A stretch of 64,000 nucleotides of DNA, taken from Colius striatus (lineage: Eukaryota; Chordata; Aves; Coliiformes; Coliidae). The notes under the pieces were generated by a model. That model had not been told where the DNA came from. It saw nothing but the letters and a program-made list of their open reading frames with translations, and ran no database searches. The stretch is taken from assembly GCF_028858725.1 (NCBI RefSeq), contig NC_084790.1:2176001-2240000 (forward strand), written 5' to 3'. The position numbers and the translations under genes are program-made. Below, piece by piece: positions 27,385 through 38,600 of the stretch (its first letter is position 1; each line of letters begins with the position of its first letter).

Positions 27385-27867
27385 AACATTAAAAAACCTG
27401 CAGCCACAGATTTCTAACTAAAATGAAAGCAAATACAACAATAACAGGACATAGAATGGTAATTATAATGGAAAGAAACATAATAAAAAGAGAAAAATAA
27501 AACCCAAGGAGGGGGTAAAGTCCCACAAGTGATGCCCAGTGTAACTGCCTCTCATCTGCTGACTGACACCTCAGCAGCAATCCCCTCTCCCTGACAGTTC
27601 CACCCAGTTTCTGTACTGGGCAGGACATCCTGTGGTATGCACTAGCCCTGTAGCTAGTTGTTGGGGTCAGCTCTCCTGCACATGCTCCCTCCCAGCTTCT
27701 TGTGCCACTCCATGCTGTCAGGGCAGGGGAAACTGAAGAGCTCTTCACTTGTAAGTGCTACTTGGGGACAACTAAAACATCAGTGTTGTTATCAGCATTA
27801 TTCTCTTACTAAATCCAAACCACAGCACTGGGGGAAAATGAACTCTATTGCAGCTGAAACCAGGACA
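27385..27867 (+). mobile_element. LTR fragment of an avian endogenous retrovirus (fossil)
   Basis: The 3' part closely follows an avian LTR family known from memory: CAACTAAAACATCAGTGTTG, then a block of TATTCTC and AAATCCAAACCACAGCAC, and an end at GAAACCAGGACA. No internal retroviral genes are visible. The 5' limit is uncertain and I could not find a secure target duplication. Confidence 0.55.
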
Positions 27868-28565
27868 GGAGTTATCTGAGCAGAATATAGACGATCTCAG
27901 GAGGCCCTGGGACTGAACAGGGAGGTCTTGGGTAGCACAGAGGAGCAAATGGGTGCTCAACAGCTCAAAAATGAACCCACCTAAAGTGTTACAAGATGGA
28001 GCACAAGGAAGGTCTTAGGATGCATGGTGACTGGGAGGAGAAAAGTCCTGAGAGAGACAGAAAAAGGACTGAGGACATGAAGATTAAATCCAGAAGGGAT
28101 CTGAACCAAGTAAACATGTCATCAGAGGGCCAGGGAAGGAATAGAGACATGACTAGAAGGAGGAGAGGACAGAATGACTTTGCTAAGTCACAGGTATGGG
28201 AAGTTTTCTGAGGGAATGAGGGATATATGGTCTGCTACAAAACTAGAAGTGTACCAAGGGCACCTAAAAGGAATCAATAGGCATTGAGGCACCACTAAAG
28301 GAGTCCTGAGTGGGCCAAATCACCAAAGAAGGCTCAGGAAGGGGATCTGAATGGAGCACAGATCTTGGGAGGCAGGGGACCAAATGAAGACAACTTAGAT
28401 GGCTGAGATGATTATAAGAGTGCTTTGAGACACACAGAGCCTGTGGATGGGTGTCTGAGAGCAAAACAGGCTCGAAGTCCACAGACTTTGTGTGATACAC
28501 AAAAGTGGTGTCTTGGGAGGCACAGGGATGGCGACCAGAGCGATCATGAAGGACTAGTATGGAGA
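27868..28565. other. Intergenic, unrecognised purine-rich sequence
   Basis: AG-rich on the plus strand with repeated GGAGG and AAAGGA words. It has no recognised coding, RNA or repeat family. One short open frame (27996-28211) is low-complexity and unsupported. Confidence 0.4.
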
Positions 28566-28569
28566 TGAG

Positions 28570-28918
28570 GAGGCTGAGGGGAGACAGGAGCACTCTCTGA
28601 CAGGGGCTGCAGTGAGGTGAGGGTTGGTTTCTGCTGCCAAGTAATGTTTAAGACAAGGGGAAATGGGCTCAAGTTGTCCCAGGGGAGGCTGAGATTGGAG
28701 CTGAGGCAGAACTGTTTCCCTGAGAGGGGTGTCAGCCCCTGTGCCAGGCTGCCCAGGGAGCTGGGGCAGTGCCCAGCCCTGGAGGGATCCCAAAGCCGTG
28801 GAGCTGAGGTGCTGAGGGCTGTGGGGTAGTGGTGGGCTGGGCAGGGTGAGGCCAGGGCTGGGACTGCAGCAGCTTCTTTTCCAACCGAAGCTGTTCTATG
28901 TGAGATTCTCGATTCTCT
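28570..28918 (+). mobile_element. CR1 LINE 3' fragment
   Basis: GAGGCTGAGGGGAGACAGG, then GAGGCAGAACTGTTTCCC and a degenerate tail near GAGATTCTCGATTCTCTG. Same subfamily as the copy at 29290. Confidence 0.88.
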
Positions 28919-28919
28919 G

Positions 28920-29280
28920 ACGCAGTGGCCCTCACTGACCCGCAGAAAACAGCGCCGGGAACGCGCCAGTCCCCGTCCCGGAGCGCAACCCCCGCGGCGC
29001 GGCGCTGAGGGGCCCCGGCCCGGCCCCGCGTCCCGCGCCGCTGAGGCGGAGCCGCCGGGGCTCCCTCAGCCGCCCGCGCCCTGCCGCTGCCACCAAGCGC
29101 CTCGGCACACCGCCTCTGACCTCTGCCGGAGCTTCCTCGGGACCTGCCTACCGCATGGCCGCTGCACTGAGCCCTGAGGCCCGCCCTGGGTCACCGGCGG
29201 CTCTGAAGGCACCGGGGGCTGCTGGGTGACCTCCTGGGCGTCTTCTGGGCAGAGCTGGGGACCCTCCTCCCTCATCTGAG
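28920..29280. promoter_or_regulatory. Orphan CpG-rich block between two CR1 copies
   Basis: A sharply GC- and CpG-rich stretch (for example GCGGCGCGGCGCTGAGGGG near 28995) bounded by CR1 fragments on both sides and not near a recognised exon. It could be the promoter/first exon of an unrecognised transcript, a distal promoter of the KCNJ3-like or MYL4 region, or the remnant of a transposed fragment. No coding homology recognised. Confidence 0.5.
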
Positions 29281-29289
29281 GGGCTTGGG

Positions 29290-29960
29290 GCAGAGGGGAT
29301 GGAGGGCATGTTGGTTGACAGCAGCTGAACAGCAGCCAGCAGCGTGCCCAGGGGGGCAAGAAGGCCAAGGGCATCCTGGCTGGGCTCAGCAGTGGGGTGG
29401 CAGCACGAGCAGGACAGGGATTGTCCCCTGTGCTGGGCCCTGGGGAGGCTGCAGCTCCAGGGCTGTGCTCAGTGCTGGGCTCCTCACTCACTGCCACAGG
29501 GACACTGAGGGGCTGCAGCGTGGCCAGAGCCGGGCACAGAGCTGGGGAAGGGGCTGGAGCACAAGGGAGAGGCTGAGGGAATGGGGGTGTTGAGCCTGGA
29601 GGAGCCTGAGGGGAGACAGCAGCACTCTCTGACACTCCCTGACAGGAGGCTGCAGGGAGCTGGGGGTCAGCCTCTGCTCTTAAATAACAAGCGACAGGAC
29701 AAGAGGAAACAGCCTGAAGTTGCCCCAGGGGAGGCTGAGGTTGGAGCTGAGGCAGAACTGTTTCCCTGAGAGCGGTGTGAGCCCCTGTGCCAGGCTGCCC
29801 AGGGAGCTGGGGCAGTGCCCAGCCCTGGAGGGATCCCAAAGCCGTGGAGCTGAGGTGCTGAGGGCTGTGGGGTAGTGGTGGGCTGGGCACGGTGAGGCTA
29901 GGGCTGGGACTGCAGCAGCTTCAAGGGCTTTTCCAGCCAAAATAGTTCTATCATTTTGGA
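29290..29960 (+). mobile_element. CR1 LINE 3' fragment, longer
   Basis: Contains AACAGCAGCCAGCAGCGTGC, GGGACACTGAGGGGCTGCAG and a 3' region like that at 28570. It ends near CCAAAATAGTTCTATCATTT. Confidence 0.88.
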
Positions 29961-29965
29961 CACAC

Positions 29966-31180
29966 CGTTGTATCATTTTGCTTCTCAGACTTTGCTTTCC
30001 TACTTCTTCATCCCTACTCTCTTCAGAGCCCACACACTCCTCGAGGAAAAGGAGTAGTAGTATTGTAAGAGCAGAGTGCTGGAGCCCTCAGTCTCAGGAA
30101 GGCACCTTTCAGCTCCACACAATAGGAACAGAGTTGCCACAGGGCTCCCAGAAATACTCCAACCGTTATTTTTGTCACAGCAGCACGGTAAAAAACCAGC
30201 TTGCAGGCTCTCATGTGGTGCATTTAGAGCATGAAAATTCCACTTGGTACAGTCTCAGGAGGCCATGACCACGTCATCTCTGCAGCAAGAGCAGCAGCCC
30301 AGGACTGGGGAAACCTGAAAATTGCTTAGGACCACTCTCCATAACGCCCAGCACAGAATCTTCCTGTCTTACTGGTCTGGCAGCTGCTTAACACGCAGAA
30401 CAGCCTTCCACATATCTATTTGGAAAGGCAAATATAGGGTACTTTTGCTCATTGCTTGTGTGTCATCAGAAATGCCCTCTGAGCTGAGTGACTCACAAGA
30501 ACACCTGAGGCCCAAGGTGGATATAATTGTATTTTTTACTAATTTGGGGTATTTTGAAGAGTGGGGAAGAGTCATCATCCACCAAGACTTCACTCTGTCA
30601 TCTAAATACCCCACACTAATACATTTAATACATGAAAAGAACAGGTTTCAGCACATATGTCACATTGAAATTCATGTTGACAACAAACAGCAAACAAATC
30701 CTACTCCCACTTAAAAGATGGTTTTCCAGTTTCACACCACAGGCAGGAGATCAAAAGCAAGGAAGAGTGATTTGTGCAAGCCAAGCCCCACCTGGCTCAG
30801 CTATCTCACTCTGTTAAAGGCGCTGAGGCACGTGTTGCCAATTGATTTGCATGATTCGGTTTAAAACCAGAAGAGCATTTTTCCCTCTTTTCAAGACAAG
30901 TCACTTAGAAGGAGCCGGACAACAATTAAAATGCCAACACCTCTGTGTTAACTCTTCACTGACATCTTCCTGGTCATTTCTACAGAAACAGCTGCCACAG
31001 TCCAGAGGTGACCTAAAATATTCATTGAACAATCAAAAGGAAATTGCTGTTATGAGAAGCACTTTGAGAGCACCTGTCAAAGCTCTCTCAGCTGCACACT
31101 CAGCTTTACAGAACTCCACTGCCTTTTCTTTCAGTGTCTTCATATATTTATGTTAAAACACATCTACCCTGCAGTAAGTT
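29966..31180. other. Intergenic, nothing recognised
   Basis: Mixed-composition intergenic DNA with short chance open frames only. I recognise no gene, RNA or repeat. Confidence 0.4.
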
Positions 31181-31184
31181 GCCC

Positions 31185-31682
31185 TGCTGAGGCCTCATCT
31201 GGGTTCCTGTGACCAGTTCTGGGCTCCCCTGCTCAAGAGAGACAAAGAACTGCTGGAGAGAGGCCAGTGCAGGGCTACCAAGATGATCAGTGCACTGGAA
31301 CATCTCTGTGAGGAGAAAAGGCTGTAGGACCTGGGGCTGTTCAGCCTGGAGAAGACTTGAGAGGGGATCTCATTAACACTTAACAGTATTTGAAAGGTGG
31401 ATGTCAAGAAGATGGAACACTTTTCTCTGGTGTCTCAAGTGAGAGGACAAAGGATAACAGACAAAAGCTGGAAGTTCCACTTAGACATAAGGAAAAGCTA
31501 CTTTAATGGAAGGGTGAGGGAGCCCTGGCACAGGCTGCCCAGGGAGAGTGTGGAGGCTCCTTCCAAATCTACCTGGACATGTTCCTGTGCCCCCTGATCG
31601 AGGGCAACCTGCTTTAGGAGACTGGGCTGGATGAGCTCTGGAGGGCCCTTCCCACCCATGTCCTTCTGTGATTCTGTGATAA
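31185..31682 (+). mobile_element. CR1 LINE 3' fragment, diverged
   Basis: Begins at GAGGCCTCATCTGGGTTCC and ends GTGATTCTGTGATAA. It differs more from the young copies than they do from each other. Confidence 0.9.
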
Positions 31683-32624
31683 GCTGCATATTATAAACAT
31701 CAAATCTACAACATTTTGAGAGTCATCCAGCAATGGAGAAGGAAAATGCAACAACAAATGAGCAACATCAAAACCCTGTACTCTTCATTGGTAAACCTCT
31801 GAGCTGTGTCCATATCACTGCCCATTCCTGAGCATCATCTGCTTTGCTTTTATTTACTTATGAGGAGTCTCCAAACTAAAATTGCATCAAGTTGTGGTCT
31901 GGGACATACCTTGAAGTTGAGCTACTGACCTCAAACTCCCTTCACAGTGAGTGGTGACACAGTTGTTAAAACTCTACCTGATGGAATGCTGGGGTCTAGC
32001 TTTGGACAGGATAAAGGATGCTCGTGTGAGTCAGAGGACGCAAATGCCTACGGCAAACTGCTTCCTTGACCTGAATGACAAATGAATGAGACTGGGGACA
32101 CAGAGGTGGCATGTCACAGTCACTGAGAATGAAGGCTGCATGTCACTAAGCTGCACAGGAAGGCCACCTTCCAGCAGGGTCACTGAGAGAGAACAGGACT
32201 ATGACCAAGCAGCAGCACAGATTCTTCCTGTGTTCTGGAATCACCAAAGCTGCAAAAAACTGTTTCAGCTGGTTTTGCACCTTTTCTTTTTGGCTTTACC
32301 TCAGAACATTTCCCTCTGCAACTAAGGATCTGGTCCTTGCTTTGTGAAAATGCATCTGCATATATGGAAGACAATGTAGATTTGCAACAAGTACGCCAAT
32401 AAATACCATCAGGGCAGCGATCTCTTTGGTACCACAGTCTAACCTTCCTGCTCCTCCAAGTCCTACTGTGCTACCTAAGTCGGGTCTGTACAGGACATGT
32501 ATACAAAAAGGATTCTTCTTCCTGAAAGTGGCAAAACCAAATGATAACTGTACTGTAAGACAACTCTTTGAGATCAGCAGTCTCGAGTGCAGTTCATCAG
32601 CAATGACTCCTGTTGCTTCTGCTT

Positions 32625-35600
32625 TTAAGAGAGGCGTTCAGAGTTCATTTTCTGAAGTTTGGCAGGAAAATTATCTTCCAATTTCATCTCCAGAGCACAA
32701 ATACTTGGAGGATTCTTCTCTAACTTGAGATCACTAGTAGACTGAGTCAAGGCCTTGGCATTTATTTTTAAGGCTTTTATGCTGTCAGCACTGTCTTCAC
32801 CATCAGTGACGGGGCTTATTTCTTCAATTTTCAAGAGATCTCCAGTACTGCAAGTCTTCTGTGTGTTACTGGAAGTCATTCTCAGGGCTCTTCTTGGAAA
32901 GTCTTCCTGTCTAGAGCTAATCTTCTGAAGTTTATAAGGGAGCTTGTTTTTCTCTCCTGCAATATCAATACAGTCAAGTGAACAGACTTGTTCTCTTCTG
33001 GTTTTGTTGTCATCGACAAGACTACTCAAAGGAGATGATAGGGCCAGGTTCTCTTCTTGCTCTTTCACACTGTAAGGAGGAGTGGGCACTTCAAACGTGG
33101 CATGAAACTGGGAGTAATCAACACGGAAAAAGCCATCTTCTAGGGACATTACTGGGAGGAATCTGTGACCCCAAAGAACTTCATCTTCTGTATATGAAGT
33201 CCTGGCTTGACACGTCATTCCTATGGAAACAGAAGTGAGAGGATGACACTCTAATGTGAGCAAGTACATCAGCATATGCAACAACAAAACATGGGGTAAG
33301 GCTGATAAGACAAAAATCAGTTGCACTGTAAGGTAACAAAGATGACAAAATAGAGTGATTGTTCCTAGCTTATCTCCTGACAGTCCATGGAGTTTATCTG
33401 ATTGAGCCTCTAATTGATTGACTAGATTTTCATGCAAATATTGGATGAAATATTGCAGACTTAACACCCAGCAAACAGCCTTTGATAAAAGCAAATCAGA
33501 AAATTAAGACTATCTTTGAGTTTGTATGTGATACTGTTTCTTGGAAGTCACTTTTGGGAGAAAGAATCATTGCTTTGGCAGAAGCTTAAAGAATTCTCTG
33601 GCAAAGATGGTGCGTGGGGGGAACCAGAGCCAAATGAAAAGCTTCATCTTCCATTCCTTCTATAAGCTAGGCTACTTTTTCTCCTAATAGTATGTCAAGA
33701 CAAAAGCTGTGCAGACACACTGCAGTTGTCTTTTGTGCTAAGATATAAGTCCTGATGTAAAGTTTATGGAAGAATTTGTTCCACTTAGTGCAAACATACA
33801 TCACTGACATGGGTGAACCGCCAGCTAATGTGTTCTAACCAAGCCCATGAATGTGTTACAGTCTGCTTTGCTCTCTGGTTACTGCCACACTAGTTCTCAG
33901 ACACGTGAAGTATTTCCTGTGTGATACTCAATTGCACTCAGTGCAGTTATGAATTTGTGCTTCTCTAAGACACGTGGTTCAGAAAAGGCTTCTGTGAGGT
34001 TCTAAAGGCTTGACATCAAAGAGTGTTCTGCCCTGTGGATTGGGTTGTTTGTTTAGGGCTCAGTCAAGTTCTGTTCCCTGTCTGGCACAAGATGATTGCA
34101 CTTGGCTGCACCAAAAGGACATCAGTGTTTTGAAGGCAGGAACTGGGAAACCAGTCATCTTGTTGAAAGAAGGATAAGAATGCTCTTTGATTAATCAAAA
34201 CTGAACAAATCCTTGAAGGCAAAGGAAGATCAGACTATCGATGAAGCTACTGAACAGTGTGGACTTTAACAGTATGCACAGTGCTGCTTACATTGTCACA
34301 GGATTCATAACAGAATTAAGTCCTCAAAAACAAGGCTACAAAGTCAGCTGTCATCCAGACAGCACCACAGTTACAGGAAAAGTTTCAAGCCCCCAAAGTC
34401 CTGCTTGTATTTGCCAATAACCACGTGCTCCTGCAATATTTGGGACTATGTGGTCTATATTTGTATCCTAAAACTGTCTGAAAGTGACTTTGGCAATTTT
34501 TCCAGTTCATTTTCTTTTGGAATAGTGGTCTTTAAAAGAGGAGGCTCCTAAGGGTGTTGTACTCCTCCTCTACAATCCATATTTAGGGAATGACAGGGTG
34601 CATCCCTTCTTGGATGTATCTGGGCGTCAGTAACACAGAGCCTGTTGGGGAATGGACATCTCCTCTTGGCTAGAGTTAAAGGCCACTGAAGCTCTGCAGC
34701 ATATGGCAGAACACTCTGGAGCATCCAGGATTAGCATCCTGAAAGGATTAACAGCTGCCTGACTAAAAATATCAGGACTGGAAAAAAAAAAAGAGACTAA
34801 AAATTAGAGCATTCATAATATTCCAAATCTTACCAGTGGTCTCAACGATTCCTTCAAGGATGACGACTATTTCAAATTGCTCACTTCTTAGTGATCTTTG
34901 TGAGAGACAAAAAAAGGGGCTCTTGGAGTTAATTTCGTGACAGATGGTTAGCGGGGAAACTAAAAACAGTTGATCAGCTCCAGTTCCAAATCCAACATCC
35001 AGTTCACACTGGTCTAGCGGCAGAAATTCTCCCTCTGGTGTCTGTCGGGACTAAAGGTGAGAAAAACATTTAGTAATCACTGTGTGAGGCAAAACATGAA
35101 ATCAATGCAAGGAAGGTTCAAATCAATGCAAGGAAATTTCAGCATGCCTCTTTTAGGATTTTATCAGCTACATCTTAGCTCAGTACCACCTATATCTGAG
35201 CTCTAAGGTCTTCACAATGGAGGTAAAAATAAAACTAAACACAATAAGGCTGCTATATATGACCAGTTTTGACTTCTTTTATGCCACTAGGTCTCATCAT
35301 AGAATCATAGAATGGTAGGGGTTGGAGAGACCTTTAGAGATCATCCAGTCCAACCCCCTGCAGAAGCAGTTACACCTAGATAAGTTCACATAGGAACATG
35401 TCCAGGCAGATCTTGAAGACCTCCAAGGAAGGAGCCTCCACACCCTCATCAAAACTTTACTAGAAGAGATACCTCTATATATTGACAAAAACTCTGGGTG
35501 CCACACTACACACCTTAACAACAGATGTTCATTATCAACACCCTGCATCAAAAGTCCCCATTAATGACAACAAAATCTACAAGCCAGTCACTCTTAACCC

Positions 35601-38600
35601 ATTGCCTGAATTCATCTTTTGTATTTGTCTATGGCATTGATTTGTTTGGGATGTACTAGCTCATGGGCATGTACCACCTGCTGTATGTTGATCTTCACAG
35701 TGAACTTACGATCATGATTAACCAAAGTGCCCCATTTTTATTCACCTCATTTCACAGATCCAATGGATATATTGATATGATCCTCTAATTTTTCCTGGTA
35801 TACAAAGTATAGCTAAAAACTAACATCAGGTGGCCAGGCAGCTCCTCAGCTGATGGCTTTAAAAGTCTCTGGAGGAAACTGCCTATTTAAATGAGAAGCT
35901 TTGCAGAGTCTATTTAAAATCCTTTCTGCTTACTGCTTGATTAGAAAAGACTGAACTCTTCAGGAGCTGACTATTGATTATAAGTGTAGCTTGTCCTGTA
36001 ATTACTACATAGTTTTACCCTGTGTTGACTTATTCTGTTGCATTGGTATTGACAAATGCATTGGTTCCATTGCTTGGAAACTCTATCTATTAGTCCTGAG
36101 AGCAAGCTGGAGCTGGCAGTTTTGCCACTGACGTAGAATTGATCAGTATTCTTCTAAAAATAGAACACCTAAGCAACTGGAACACTTCCAGGTTGTCTCT
36201 GCTTCACCTGCATCTTGAAACTGCTGAATTTTTAACCACTTGGTATTTCCATAACCAATTAGGTAACTGATAGACTGCAGCTCCTTATGAAACACAACGA
36301 ATTATTTCATTTAGGTGCTATTTGCCTGTTTTTCTGCTGAGGAAAAAAAAACCAAACCCAAACCTCATTTATCTTATCTAAATAACCAAGTTATTTCTCC
36401 CTTTCACAGGAGTTGATTTCTCTATTACTGATGAGGACAGGAAAAGATATCGGATGATTGCTTGTAAAAGCATTCTCACAGATGATTTGTGCTTTGAAAA
36501 GTAACAGACAGTGCCATAAAAGAAGACAAATCAAAATTACTACTTAGAAGTTCTGTCAGTCTCTGTTATTTGCAAAAGCGTAATCAAACAACTGCAAAAA
36601 CATCCTTTTTCTTCTCCTCAGGGTGAACCCACAGAACCGAGCTGCTGCCTGCACAGCTGCTTTTGTTGTCAGCTGGTGCACAAATTGATTAGCAATGTAA
36701 GGATCTTTCCTTCAAGGGACTAAGGCTCAACATGAGCTAACATCTAAACCTCAAATTTCCCCCCAAGTTTAATAAAATAAAAAAAGAGTCTTCGATCAAA
36801 TCCACTCAACAGTAAACAAATCCAGCGAGGGTGATTAGAGGTAACAGACCTGGGAGAAAGCAAAAAGTTGTGTTTGAGGTATTTGGTATCTTAACACACA
36901 GGATTTATTTATGCAGGGCATGGAGAATCTGGCAAAGAAACTTATTCAAATGAACCTGAATGACGATAGCTTAATAGTCCTGAGATGTTAAGGCTCCTAG
37001 CCAGCAACCTTTGTTGCGCAGATATAGCTTTACCCAAAAGGATCACGAGTCAGGGGACTGAAACTGTCAGCAATAAGTTTTGAAGGAGCATTTCTGATTC
37101 TTTATTTTGACCACCTGCAAAACACAAAAGCCAAATAAATTCCACAAATGAGAACATGCTTGAACAAGGGCACTGGTAACATAAAAATGCCCCAGCTTTC
37201 ATTTCAAGTGTAGCCAGAGATGCAGAATCCAAAGGTCTCAATGAATTTCTGTAAAGGTTTAAGTTCATTCCTGTGGTTGCATTTTTCCACCTGTGACTTC
37301 CTGCCACTGGTTCTTTGGTTTGTGTCTTAACTAGGCAGACATTCACTGCATCATCACATAGTCTGTTTTTGTGTCTGACCAAACATTTAATCCTCTTCAA
37401 GACTTCACTCCTATCTTTTAATTGTTCTCATTTCTTTTCTAGACCCTGTTGTTTATGCACATCCTTCTTTAACTGGACATGCCACTGTTCTCTTATTATT
37501 AACCCTCTTTCAATTAACTTGTTTAGAGAACTCACACAATTATGGTTTGATACTTCTCCAGGTGCTCTGCTTATCGAGATCATGATATAATAGGGCTTCT
37601 TACTTACATACAAGGGCCTGACATCTGCCTTCTGTGCACCTTGTGTTACAATTAGTTTGCTTTCAGCTTATTTAAAGCTGCTAATTAGTGCAGCTCAAAA
37701 AACAGGCCATAAACCCATGCACATTGAGTTTGTGGCTACTGTGCTTGACAGTTGTATTTCTAAAACTATTGCTTACCACATGTTGAAAACAGGCTCTGAT
37801 GATTTTATACCCCTCATCTTTCTCAATCAAAAGGCTAGCTGAAACACTTTATAGACCGCTTTACACACTGACATGTTCATCAGTGACATCTGTAGCCCCA
37901 CTAAGAGAAGACAAAAACAGGTATTGTAACTGGGTTTTACTAAATCAATCCAAATTGCCATAGAGAATCACAGACTCTTAAGGGTTGGAAGGGACCTGGA
38001 AAGCTCATCCAGTGCAACCCCCCTGCCTGAGCAGCACCACCTGGAGCAGGGCACACAGGAACTCATCCAGCTGGGGTTGAATGTCCCCAGAGGAGACTCC
38101 ACAGCCCATCTGGGCAGCCCACAGTGGATGCTGGTTGCTGTTGCCATCACCAGATCACTCGGATGTACTAGTGAGATCCGGGAATTAATAGGCAGAAAAA
38201 CTACAGTTCACAGTGACAGTGAAAAGGCCAAGACCTGAAAGTGCACATTTTCAGCAGCCCATTCCAACCAGCTTCTATTTCGTGCCCCAGGAGTTTGGGT
38301 TTTTCCTACTTCTAGAGCACTCCATGTAAATTAGGAAGAGTCAGATTTCTGGATGGGTTTTTGCTGAAACACACACACACACACACTTAAGTCCTGTAAC
38401 TGTTTTGCAAACTCTCCATAACTCAGTCCAAAAAGGGCCTCAGACTTTTCCATGACATCACAACAACTGGGCAGTCCCCTGGGTCAAACACAAAAAAAGC
38501 CATCACTTCATGATGACACCACTGCAACCTACTGAATATCCTAGGGCATGTTTCACCCTTTCAGTAAATGCCATTCCCACTGACAAGCCCATGTAGAACA

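Noticed and set aside
27389-27748. Minus-strand frame with a hydrophobic C-terminus
   Set aside because: It overlaps the LTR fossil. The hydrophobic run comes from AT-rich LTR sequence.
29066-29890. Minus-strand frame of 274 codons
   Set aside because: Mostly antisense CR1. Only its end overlaps the CpG block and it shows no recognised domain.
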